This document shows positions 1 through 6,689 of a stretch of DNA of 22,674 nt, piece by piece. Position 1 is the stretch's first letter. The number at the start of each line of letters is the position of its first letter. Under the pieces are notes generated by a model, which did not search any database, was not told the DNA's origin, and saw only the letters and a program-made list of their open reading frames with translations. The translations under genes and the position numbers were made by a program. The DNA comes from Eubacterium sp. UBA4343 (GTDB lineage Bacteria; Bacillota; Clostridia; Lachnospirales; Lachnospiraceae): NCBI GenBank assembly GCA_002394235.1, contig DGTF01000009.1:33902-56575 (forward strand), given 5' to 3'.

Positions 1-75
1 TCATGCCGGTGGTGGAAGAACGGACTTACCGGTTCTCGTCCCGGTGGCGGAAGAACGGAAGAACGGACTTAGCGG
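1..75. repeat. Short imperfect direct repeat at the 3' end of the precorrin-2 dehydrogenase gene
   Basis: Two copies of a purine-rich unit are visible on the plus strand, at 6-32 and 41-75, separated by 8 bases. Both share the block GAAGAACGGACTTA followed by a CGG-type end. The second copy has an extra 8-base internal duplication (GAAGAACG twice) and contains the stop codon of the adjacent gene (69-71). The pattern suggests slippage or duplication of a gene end. The window edge hides whether more copies lie to the left. No function is assigned. Confidence 0.6.
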
Positions 76-581
76 TCCGTGGGGTCATCGGAATAGAGGG
101 AGGTCTTACATTCCAGAACCTCTTCTACCCGCTGACGGACAGCCTTGACACGGTGATGATCCGTGCCTCCTGCGTTGATGCCGACGACGATGCCGTCCTT
201 CTGTACAACGCTTGGAAAGTAAAAATCGCATTTGTTCTTATCGCTGCAGTCATTGACCATGATTCCGAGACACTTGCAGGCGACATAGATGTCGTTGTTC
301 AGATCAGGGTCATCGGTGCAGGCAAGTACAAGGTCCGCATCCATAATATCGGTGCGTTCATAGGATTTCGCAATCCAGGTGACCGGTGCCTGCTGCGTAT
401 CGGAAGTGATCCGGCTGATGGCATCGGTGACTTCCGGCGCTATCACGGTGATGCTGCCGACAAAGCGGGACAGGGTAAGAATCCGGCGCTCCGCAATGGA
501 TCCGCCGCCGACGACGACAACTTTTTTTTCGGATAAATCAAGAAATACCGGAAAAAATGGTTTTCCCTGAGAGGTGCTCAT
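69..581 (-). CDS. Precorrin-2 dehydrogenase (SirC / Met8-like, siroheme synthase N-terminal domain)
   Basis: The 170-residue protein matches the NAD-dependent precorrin-2 dehydrogenase that oxidises precorrin-2 to sirohydrochlorin. An N-terminal Rossmann fold is evident from the glycine-rich VVVGGGSIAERRI segment at about residues 22-34, and CTDDPDLNNDIYVACK at about 88-103 is typical of the family. It is shorter than Met8p or full CysG, lacks the methyltransferase half, and has little of the C-terminal dimerisation or chelatase region. It resembles SirC, which is dehydrogenase-only. That fits the context, because cobalt insertion can be done by the CbiK encoded upstream. Its ATG overlaps the hemA stop by 4 bp (578-581), which indicates translational coupling. 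A small repeat spans its stop codon. Identification is by family motifs; dehydrogenase-only activity is inferred. Confidence 0.88.
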   Translation of the reverse strand: MSTSQGKPFFPVFLDLSEKKVVVVGGGSIAERRILTLSRFVGSITVIAPEVTDAISRITSDTQQAPVTWIAKSYERTDIMDADLVLACTDDPDLNNDIYVACKCLGIMVNDCSDKNKCDFYFPSVVQKDGIVVGINAGGTDHHRVKAVRQRVEEVLECKTSLYSDDPTDR

Positions 582-1825
582 GAGTTCTCATCCTCCTTTT
601 CAAAAACCTTCTCCATCCCTGCGACACATTCCCGGAATTCATGGTCGGGCAGATGGTCCTGAAGGTCAAAGATCAGCTTGGCAATTACTTTTCCGACGGC
701 ACGATCCATGTCTCCGCTAAGCACCATCTGCTCTTCTCCGGTGAGGGGGAGCTTTCGGATGATCTTTCGCATCCGGAGGTTGTAGTCCTCCACCGCCTGA
801 TCCTTGATCCGGTGAATCCTCGGTACAAGATCGCGGTCATTCATCCAGAACCAGAACTCGTTTTCTTCTTCGGCAAGGATTTCCCGCGCCTGCCGATACG
901 CAGCCCGGTTGGCTTCATTTTCCGGGTCCGCATCCGAATGAAAGTCATCAATATTGTAGAGCGTGAAGCTCTTCAGATGAGAAATGCGGGGATCGATGTC
1001 CTGAGGGATCGCGAAATCGATCAGAATGATCGGGTGGTCCGGGTGCATGCCCAGAAGATCATCATATTCAATGGTGAGGTGGGGACTGGTTGTGGCGCTG
1101 ACTACGAGGTCGCACTCCGGAAGATACTGCATGCGGTCGCCGTAATTGATGCGGCTGCATCCTGCAGGGATTTCCACATGGCCGCGGTGATACTGGCGGA
1201 CCGTTACCGTGACATTGGCTCCGTTTTTGACAAGAGTATTGGCGGCGATTTTTCCGTATTCGCCATTTCCGATGACCATGCAGTTCGCGCCTTTGAAGTT
1301 GAATCGCTGTTCCTTCAGCATGGATACGGCCTGCTCAATGGCAGTGGAATCGGCATGGGTGAAGGTCACGCTAGTCTTGACTTTCTTCGCGGCAGTGACG
1401 GCCATCCGGAACAGAACTTCGATGACGCTGTCGGTAAAATAGTTCTCCCGGGCAAAGGCGAGGGAGGATTTGACCTGAGTGAGAATCTGGTCCTCCGCGA
1501 GGATAGCGGATTTTAGTCCGCAGGTGAGAGCAAAGAGATGCTCCACAGCTTCCTCATCGGTGCGTCCCTGAAAATAGCCGCGGTATCTCTCCTCGTTCAC
1601 ATCCTTGAACAGGCAGATCTCATGGAGAAGGTTGTCCGGCTCTTCGCGGTCCGTGCTGACCCACAGTTCCATCCGGTTGCATGTGGACAAAAGCAGTACG
1701 CCGTTTGCTTTCAGATCTATCTGGATCTGTGTCATGAATTGTATACTCTCCTCTTTTGTAAAGGAGAAAAAGGACCTGACATTGACGGGTGCCAGTGTAT
1801 GGTCCGTTCCGACCATCTGAATCAT
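578..1825 (-). CDS. hemA: Glutamyl-tRNA reductase
   Basis: This enzyme reduces glutamyl-tRNA(Glu) to glutamate-1-semialdehyde with NADPH, the first committed step of C5-pathway tetrapyrrole synthesis. The 415-residue length is normal. The catalytic cysteine lies in LLLSTCNRMEL (Cys49). The segment at about residues 95-115 (CGLKSAILAEDQILTQVK) corresponds to the family signature but has Ala and Thr where many homologues have Gly. The NADPH-binding motif VIGNGEYGKIAANTL lies at about 184-198, and a helical C-terminal dimerisation domain follows. The RBS GAGG precedes the ATG, and the gap to the cbiK stop is only 12 bp. It overlaps the downstream dehydrogenase by ATGA. Its place in a run that begins with a cobalamin riboswitch suggests the precursor supply is tuned to B12 demand (inference). 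Confidence 0.95.
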   Translation of the reverse strand: MIQMVGTDHTLAPVNVRSFFSFTKEESIQFMTQIQIDLKANGVLLLSTCNRMELWVSTDREEPDNLLHEICLFKDVNEERYRGYFQGRTDEEAVEHLFALTCGLKSAILAEDQILTQVKSSLAFARENYFTDSVIEVLFRMAVTAAKKVKTSVTFTHADSTAIEQAVSMLKEQRFNFKGANCMVIGNGEYGKIAANTLVKNGANVTVTVRQYHRGHVEIPAGCSRINYGDRMQYLPECDLVVSATTSPHLTIEYDDLLGMHPDHPIILIDFAIPQDIDPRISHLKSFTLYNIDDFHSDADPENEANRAAYRQAREILAEEENEFWFWMNDRDLVPRIHRIKDQAVEDYNLRMRKIIRKLPLTGEEQMVLSGDMDRAVGKVIAKLIFDLQDHLPDHEFRECVAGMEKVFEKEDENS

Positions 1826-1837
1826 AACTTACCTCAC

Positions 1838-2668
1838 TTACTTACCAAGGGCATGCCGGATCAGCAGGCGGCGAATCGCCTCTGATTCGCCGAGACCCTG
1901 CAGGACGCAGGTGACCTCATACCCGGCGCTTTCAAGCCGGGACTTCCAGGAATCCGGCTGGTTTCCGGCCATGTCGACGATCACATGATTTCCCGCAGTC
2001 ATCAGAAATGGCATCAGGATGAGATGATGGATGTGGCGTCCGTTTTTGGCAGCTGTCTGCAGTTCAGAGAGCACATGATCAAATCCGATTTCCGGGGAAT
2101 CGATGGTGCCAAGCATGATGTTTTGAAGCCCCCGCTTCTCAAGTTCCCGATCAAGCGTGGAATAGATTCCGCCGAGTCCGTAGGTGGTTCCGTGCCCCAT
2201 GAGGATGACGGCTTCGTCGTCTTCGCGGCCGGGAAAGCTGTCCGTCAGAAAGCGGATGATGTCGTCCAGATCCGCACCGGAGCTGAGAAGCGGCCTGGCA
2301 ATGCGGACTTTTTCAAACTTAGCGGACGCAGAGGAATTCCCGGCTTTCGTTTTTTCCCCTTTCTGAATATCTGCGAACCGTGTGCAGAGATCTCTATACT
2401 CCTTTCCCTCGAATACGAATGCGGGGAGTACGAGCACATCCCGGATTCCATCGCGAAGCATCCGTGCAATGGCCTCTTCTGTGCTGGCTGCCGGCGTGCG
2501 GCCGGAGGATAACAGACGTTTCCGGATAAAGGCACTTGTCCAGGCGCGGTAAAGAGTTCTGTCAGAGAAAAAAGCTGCGGCCTCTGTCTCGAGAGCGCCG
2601 ATCGATCTTCTCTGACTGTCTTCCTGGAGAGTGCCGAAGCTTGCAACAAGGATCGCTTTATCAGACAT
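1838..2668 (-). CDS. cbiK: Anaerobic sirohydrochlorin cobaltochelatase
   Basis: CbiK inserts Co2+ into sirohydrochlorin to give cobalt-sirohydrochlorin (cobalt-factor II) in the oxygen-independent B12 pathway. The protein is 276 residues, the normal size for the family. Two metal-site histidines are visible: His159 in ILMGHGTTYGL and His228 in TAGNHVIVDMAGNQPDSW, which matches the GxHxxxDMAG signature. The segment GTIDSPE (about 187-193) carries Asp190 where I recall many CbiK proteins having Glu. I start the gene at the ATG at 2668 because AAAGGA lies upstream of it and the family N-terminus (KAILVASFGT) begins there. The open frame continues further upstream, but that part only overlaps the permease gene out of frame. 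There is no obvious signal peptide, so it is a cytoplasmic form. Confidence 0.94.
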   Translation of the reverse strand: MSDKAILVASFGTLQEDSQRRSIGALETEAAAFFSDRTLYRAWTSAFIRKRLLSSGRTPAASTEEAIARMLRDGIRDVLVLPAFVFEGKEYRDLCTRFADIQKGEKTKAGNSSASAKFEKVRIARPLLSSGADLDDIIRFLTDSFPGREDDEAVILMGHGTTYGLGGIYSTLDRELEKRGLQNIMLGTIDSPEIGFDHVLSELQTAAKNGRHIHHLILMPFLMTAGNHVIVDMAGNQPDSWKSRLESAGYEVTCVLQGLGESEAIRRLLIRHALGK

Positions 2669-2694
2669 TGTATTTCCTTTCCGGCGAAGGCGCC

Positions 2695-3426
2695 TTACAG
2701 GTTTTTCTTTTTGTAAATAAACAGGACGGAGAGCAGGGTGAAGGCTGCCTGATAGACCAGCAGAATGACAACCCCGCCCCAGCCCGGATCGATTCCGGCT
2801 GAAATACTCCGGATCATGTTGCTCGCCTGGGACAGCGGGAGAAATCCCACAAAATACCGGAAAGCGGCAGGCATCTGATCCGTCGAGAAGAAGGTATTGC
2901 ACAGAAACGACATGGGAACGATGATGTAGGCGTTGTATCTCGGCGCGTCCGAGTAGCTTTTGGCCAGAAAGGACAGAACCAGTGCCATCGTGGAAAATAC
3001 CATGCCGTTCAGGAACATGATCAGGAAGGATTTCCAGTTGAAGATGAGTCCCGTCCGGATCGACATTGTGAGAAGCAGGATGATGCAGGATGCGTACATC
3101 CCGCGGAGCGCGCCGCCGATAATCTGTCCCGCGATGAACTGCCACAGGGGCGTCGGCGAAATCATCACCTGATCGAGTGCTTTCTCATACAGCCGCTGAA
3201 CGCTCATGTTCTGAGCCACCGCGCTGAAGCTTCCGGTCATGGTGGACATGGCTACGATGCCGGGAATCAGGTAGTTGAGGTACGGCTCTCCGTGCGAGGT
3301 TGCCTGTATGCCGAGGCCGAAAATAATCAGATACATCAGGGGCGAGATCATGGATGCCAGCGTGATCTTGAAAAAATCCCGCTTGAACTCCGCCCATTTT
3401 TCCCATAATACGGTAATTATTCCCAT
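2695..3426 (-). CDS. ABC-2 family transporter permease
   Basis: This 243-residue protein has about six hydrophobic segments, roughly at residues 22-42, 52-72, 98-122, 134-156, 164-182 and 216-237. That is typical of ABC-2 (NodJ/DrrB-like) permeases. The cytoplasmic motif LDQVMISPTPLWQFIAGQII (about 84-103) matches the coupling region of this family. The start is an ATG with AGGAAAG upstream. It pairs with the ATPase encoded 81 bp before it. ABC-2 systems are mainly exporters of drugs, lipids, polysaccharides or, in some cases, haem. Here it lies between a NEAT-like surface protein and cbiK in a B12-controlled run, so a tetrapyrrole, corrinoid or metal-related cargo is plausible, but the sequence does not reveal the substrate. 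It is not a CbiQ/EcfT or BtuC protein. Confidence 0.87.
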   Translation of the reverse strand: MGIITVLWEKWAEFKRDFFKITLASMISPLMYLIIFGLGIQATSHGEPYLNYLIPGIVAMSTMTGSFSAVAQNMSVQRLYEKALDQVMISPTPLWQFIAGQIIGGALRGMYASCIILLLTMSIRTGLIFNWKSFLIMFLNGMVFSTMALVLSFLAKSYSDAPRYNAYIIVPMSFLCNTFFSTDQMPAAFRYFVGFLPLSQASNMIRSISAGIDPGWGGVVILLVYQAAFTLLSVLFIYKKKNL

Positions 3427-3507
3427 TCGTTCTTTCCTGTCTGTTCGTATGCCCGCTTTGCTATCGTTGTCGGTGCTGTAAGGAAATCCATTGGTTCACT
3501 GCTGCCA

Positions 3508-4353
3508 TCATCTGCGAATGCGGTTCCCGATGCGTTCCACAAACGCATCCTCAAGGGTGGTCCTGCGAAGAGACGCCGTAGCGTCAGGGTCGAGTCCATC
3601 CAGATAATCAATTGCTGACCTTCGGTCAGAGAAGAAATGGCTCTTCTGTCCCTCATCGGTGGCTTCATCGACAGCGTATTTTCCAAGGGAAAGGATGAGA
3701 TTTGAGGGAGTGTCAACAACGTCCAGTTTGCCTTTGTGAAGAAAGGCAACCCGGTCGCAGAGCGCCTCTGCTTCCTCGATATAATGCGTGGTCAGGATGA
3801 TTGTGATGTTCTGGCGCTGCAGCTTCCTCAGAAGTTCCCACATCTGCCGCCTCGCAAAGGCGTCCATGCCTGCAGTGGGCTCATCTAGAAGGATGATCCC
3901 GGGATCTGTCATCAGCGCCCGGCAGATCATCAGCTTGCGTTTCATGCCGCCGGACAGATGCCGGACAATGCGCCTGCGGTAGTCGATGAGACCGGCGAAT
4001 TCGAGCAGCTCATCGGTTTTCCGGCGAATGACCTTGCGGGGCATATAGTAGAGTCTGCCCTGATATTCCATTACCTCATCCATGGTCATGTCCTGACGCA
4101 TGGAGTATTCCTGGGTGACGATGGAAAGCTTTCGTTTCTGCGCCGAGGATTTGCGGGTGACTTTTTCGCCGTCAATCAGGACCGCTCCCTCCGTAGGAAG
4201 AAGGACCGTCGAGATCATGCTGATGGTCGTTGTCTTTCCGGCACCGTTTGAGCCGAGAAGTCCGAAAAATTCTCCGGTATTGATCGTCAGATTGAGATGG
4301 TCCACGGCAGTGAAGTCATCAAATTTTTTTGTGAGATTTTGTAATTCGATCAT
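3508..4353 (-). CDS. ABC transporter ATP-binding protein
   Basis: The 281-residue ATPase energises the ABC-2 permease encoded next. All motifs are intact: Walker A GSNGAGKTT (34-42), Q-loop Gln81, signature LSGGMKRK (133-140), Walker B IILLDEP (153-159) with catalytic Glu158, D-loop, and switch His190. The C-terminal extension after about residue 225 is typical of CcmA/DrrA-type exporter ATPases. The RBS before the ATG at 4353 is weak (CCGGAT at a modest distance), and an 87-bp gap separates it from the NEAT-like gene. That gap holds a tandem 8-mer, ACGGATAA twice. Expression may depend on read-through from the riboswitch promoter or on an unseen local promoter. The substrate is unknown. Confidence 0.92.
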   Translation of the reverse strand: MIELQNLTKKFDDFTAVDHLNLTINTGEFFGLLGSNGAGKTTTISMISTVLLPTEGAVLIDGEKVTRKSSAQKRKLSIVTQEYSMRQDMTMDEVMEYQGRLYYMPRKVIRRKTDELLEFAGLIDYRRRIVRHLSGGMKRKLMICRALMTDPGIILLDEPTAGMDAFARRQMWELLRKLQRQNITIILTTHYIEEAEALCDRVAFLHKGKLDVVDTPSNLILSLGKYAVDEATDEGQKSHFFSDRRSAIDYLDGLDPDATASLRRTTLEDAFVERIGNRIRR

Positions 4354-4440
4354 TTTATATATCCGGTGTTTTTGGTTATCCGTTTATCCGTCTGCAGTAA
4401 AATAGTCCGGAGAGCATCGGATCAGTCCTGTGCGCGCGGC

Positions 4441-5727
4441 TCAGCGATACCGGGTCTTGCGGGTGAGAAAGCTGAGGACAGCGCCGGCCAGGATGATAAA
4501 CAGGGCGACAATGAGCACCCGCCTCGTTGCAATCTGTGGAACAAGATTCCTGCTTCCGATCGTGTCCGCATAGAAGGTGAGCTGATAGCTGATTTCCACA
4601 GGATCCCCCATGGCGGTTGTGTCGGCAATCACCGGCACGGGCGCGTCCATGGAAGTGATCGGAATGATAAAGGTGGAGGTTCCGCCGTCTCTGGTGTTGT
4701 TTTGGTATTTGACACCGTCAACAATCATGTAGTCGTAGTAGGTGCTGCTCCAGTAAAGCTTAGCGTATGCCTTTCCGTTCCGTACGATCAGAAGGGTGGG
4801 CGAGGTGACACTTGCTCTTCCGCTTCCGCCGGTCATATTGACCTCGATGGAATACTCGCCGTCTTTCCGGTCAACCGATACGGCATTCCCGCTTTCGGCC
4901 GGAGCGCCCGACGGGGATCCGGCAGAGGAAGCCGAGACTGAGGACAGGCTTTCGCCTGTGTCTGCGGGAACATCTGAGGAGAGCTCTTTGTCTGTGGCAG
5001 TACTCTCTGAAGAAGAGCCGGAAACACCTTCTGAAGAGGAAACGGCAGCTCCTGAAGAGGAGCCGGCGGTCTCAGAAGTGTCTCGTTTGGCTTTAGCGAG
5101 ATCGCTGGCCGCGTCAAGCTTATCCGTGTCGTAGCCGATTGCCTTCAGCCCGTCCTTGATGGCATCGAAGTCCGGCAAAGTCACGCGAAGGCTTGATGCT
5201 GGCAAAGAGGTCGCGTCAAACAGGATTGTCCGGTCGTACCATTTGTTCTTCCGTGTGCTGAAGGACGCAATGGAAATCTGCTTGTCCAGTGCGTCCACCG
5301 GTATCGTAAAGGAAGCATAGCCCTCTTTATCCTCAGTGATCTCAATATAATCAGAGGCGTCGGCCTTGGCGGCTTCTTTCCCGGTTCCGTTATAGATCAG
5401 CGAGTAGGAAAAGGTATCAAGCTGGATGGCTGCGGTCATTTTGCCGTCTTTGACCGTCAGTTTGCAGGAGTCAATCCGGAAAAACTGTGAGCTGACATCG
5501 ACGTCGATATCGTAGGTGCCATCATTGACATCGCTTCCTCTGATCGGTGTCATTCCGTATCGGCCGACAGGCCTGGAGGAAACGGTTTCTCCGCTTCCCG
5601 CCACGTCACTGTGTTCCTGATCAGCGTATACGGATACGGGACCGAAAGCTGCTGCTGCGGTCATCAGAGTCAGAAAGAGGACGGCAAGTACCCTTCGCAG
5701 GTTGTTTTTTAATGGAAGCTTCTTCAT
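4441..5727 (-). CDS. Membrane-anchored surface protein with two NEAT-like domains
   Basis: This 428-residue exported protein begins with KK/RR and a hydrophobic stretch (about 13-35), with a probable signal peptidase site after VSVYA. Residues about 68-175 and 288-388 each look like a NEAT (iron/haem transport-associated) beta-sandwich: DGTYDIDVDV and DGEYSIEVNM openings, KDGKMTAAIQL and RNGKAYAKLYW strands, and a closing EISYQLTFY. A Ser/Ala/Glu-rich linker (about 218-285) separates them. A C-terminal helix (about 402-421) followed by RKTRYR anchors the protein; I see no LPXTG sortase site. Its ATG overlaps the cbiL stop by 4 bp, so it is translated from the riboswitch-controlled message. 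NEAT domains classically bind haem or haemoproteins; the corrin context suggests another tetrapyrrole or cobalt complex (inference). I could not verify the haem-ligand tyrosines. Confidence 0.75.
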   Translation of the reverse strand: MKKLPLKNNLRRVLAVLFLTLMTAAAAFGPVSVYADQEHSDVAGSGETVSSRPVGRYGMTPIRGSDVNDGTYDIDVDVSSQFFRIDSCKLTVKDGKMTAAIQLDTFSYSLIYNGTGKEAAKADASDYIEITEDKEGYASFTIPVDALDKQISIASFSTRKNKWYDRTILFDATSLPASSLRVTLPDFDAIKDGLKAIGYDTDKLDAASDLAKAKRDTSETAGSSSGAAVSSSEGVSGSSSESTATDKELSSDVPADTGESLSSVSASSAGSPSGAPAESGNAVSVDRKDGEYSIEVNMTGGSGRASVTSPTLLIVRNGKAYAKLYWSSTYYDYMIVDGVKYQNNTRDGGTSTFIIPITSMDAPVPVIADTTAMGDPVEISYQLTFYADTIGSRNLVPQIATRRVLIVALFIILAGAVLSFLTRKTRYR

Positions 5728-6407
5728 TTTTCCTTTGCGACGATCAGTGAAAAATATCCCGCGTCATCGGGAATCTCATCCAGAGAACGGTAGATGTTCT
5801 GTCCCGGCATGCCGCAGTTCTCGACCATCTCAACCTTTTTGCCCGAGGCACGGAGATTTTCCTTGACAGCGTCCATATGGCTGCCAGATTTCATCAGTAC
5901 GTAGGTGCCGGGCTGGTCGAGGGAAACATCCAGCTTATGTACCGCGGGAATGATATGAAGCTGCTCCGTCCACTCCGTGAGCGGTATGTTCAGGGTGGCG
6001 GCAGCGGCGCAGAACGAGGTGATCCCGCTGACGAGGGCGGTCTCATATCCGTCCGCTTCTACGATTTCCTGCACATAGGAGAAGGTAGAATAGATCGTAG
6101 GATCCCCGAGAGTGATAAAGACCACATTTTTCCCCTCGTCGAGAACCTTCTCGATCTGACGGGCACCCTTTTTGTGATTCTCTATTTGTTCGGCCTTGTT
6201 CATGACCATCGGCATGAAGATCGGCATCAGCGTTTTGTCCGCGATTTCCGGGACTGCCTGAACAGCGATCTTGTACGCGACGGTATCCTTCACAGATTCG
6301 CCGGGGGCGGCGATGACCTCGTTTTCGCGGAGGATGCGGCATGCCTTCAGCGTCATTAATTCCGGATCTCCAGGTCCGACTCCAATTCCATATAAAATTC
6401 CTGACAT
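5724..6407 (-). CDS. cbiL: Precorrin-2 / cobalt-factor II C20-methyltransferase
   Basis: CbiL transfers a methyl group from SAM to C20 of cobalt-factor II, the first methylation that commits the macrocycle to the corrin pathway. The 227-residue protein has the SAM-dependent tetrapyrrole methylase signatures: GIGVGPGDPELMTLKA near the N-terminus, ITLGDPTIYSTF at about residues 98-109, and the SGITSFCAAAA segment. I place the start at the ATG at 6407 because AAGGAGAA lies 7 bases upstream and the family N-terminus starts there. The frame stays open upstream to 6485, but that stretch crosses the riboswitch terminator and has no family resemblance. It is the first gene after the cobalamin riboswitch and overlaps the NEAT-like gene by ATGA. 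Confidence 0.94.
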   Translation of the reverse strand: MSGILYGIGVGPGDPELMTLKACRILRENEVIAAPGESVKDTVAYKIAVQAVPEIADKTLMPIFMPMVMNKAEQIENHKKGARQIEKVLDEGKNVVFITLGDPTIYSTFSYVQEIVEADGYETALVSGITSFCAAAATLNIPLTEWTEQLHIIPAVHKLDVSLDQPGTYVLMKSGSHMDAVKENLRASGKKVEMVENCGMPGQNIYRSLDEIPDDAGYFSLIVAKEK

Positions 6408-6422
6408 TTTCTGGTTCTCCTT

Positions 6423-6460
6423 AGACAAAAATAAAAGCCGTTTCCGGTAGGGGAAACGAC
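6423..6460 (-). terminator. Intrinsic terminator of the cobalamin riboswitch expression platform
   Basis: On the minus strand a 9-bp stem (GTCGTTTCC pairing with GGAAACGGC, with one G-T wobble) encloses a 6-base loop. It is followed directly by TTTTATTTTTG. It lies after the riboswitch aptamer and before the cbiL RBS. This is the arrangement of a transcription-attenuating B12 riboswitch: terminator formed when cobalamin is bound, read-through when it is scarce. The competing antiterminator pairing was not worked out. Confidence 0.82.
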
Positions 6461-6479
6461 CTGCGTGGGACACAAGCAC

Positions 6480-6652
6480 AGTCAATCGCTATGTTCTGCA
6501 ATCATCCATCCGTCGTGTCATTTGCAGTGCCGTATGCGGGTGCTCTGGCTTGTATCAGAATGATACTCACAGTTGCGGGACAGCGCAGGATTCGCACCTG
6601 CTTCCCCCTTCACATACAGTCAGAATTTGTGTTTCAAAATCTTCCGTGTGTA
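6480..6652 (-). promoter_or_regulatory. Cobalamin (B12) riboswitch
   Basis: The minus strand carries the conserved core of the cobalamin aptamer. GCAGGTGCGAATCCTGC and GCTGTCCCGCAACTGTGA lie around 6568-6607, and a B12-box AAGCCAGAGCACCCGCATA lies at 6551-6533. A perfect 6-bp hairpin with a 3-base loop (6552-6566) sits between the core and the B12 box, as in many members. The aptamer starts just after a strong promoter and is followed by an intrinsic terminator. It should repress the downstream corrin, NEAT-like and transporter genes when adenosylcobalamin is plentiful. The outer boundaries are approximate. Confidence 0.95.
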
Positions 6653-6658
6653 TCCACT

Positions 6659-6687
6659 ATTATAGTTTAACGATGTGGTATATGCAA
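6659..6687 (-). promoter_or_regulatory. Promoter of the cobalamin-riboswitch operon
   Basis: The minus strand reads TTGCAT (6687-6682), a 17-base spacer, then a consensus TATAAT (6664-6659). Transcription would begin near 6652, immediately at the riboswitch. The near-ideal elements and spacing suggest strong housekeeping-sigma transcription, with control left to the riboswitch. Confidence 0.85.
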
Positions 6688-6689
6688 GG

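Noticed and set aside
641..1516. Long plus-strand frame opposite hemA
   Set aside because: It is a shadow of the hemA coding strand with no recognisable domains. Other long plus-strand frames opposite hisD, hisZ and recG were rejected for the same reason.
2669..3145. N-terminal 159-codon extension of the cbiK frame
   Set aside because: It overlaps the ABC permease gene in another frame, has no family similarity, and the ATG at 2668 has a good RBS.
6408..6485. Longer cbiL start
   Set aside because: The extra codons run through the riboswitch terminator, and the ATG at 6407 has AAGGAGAA before it.
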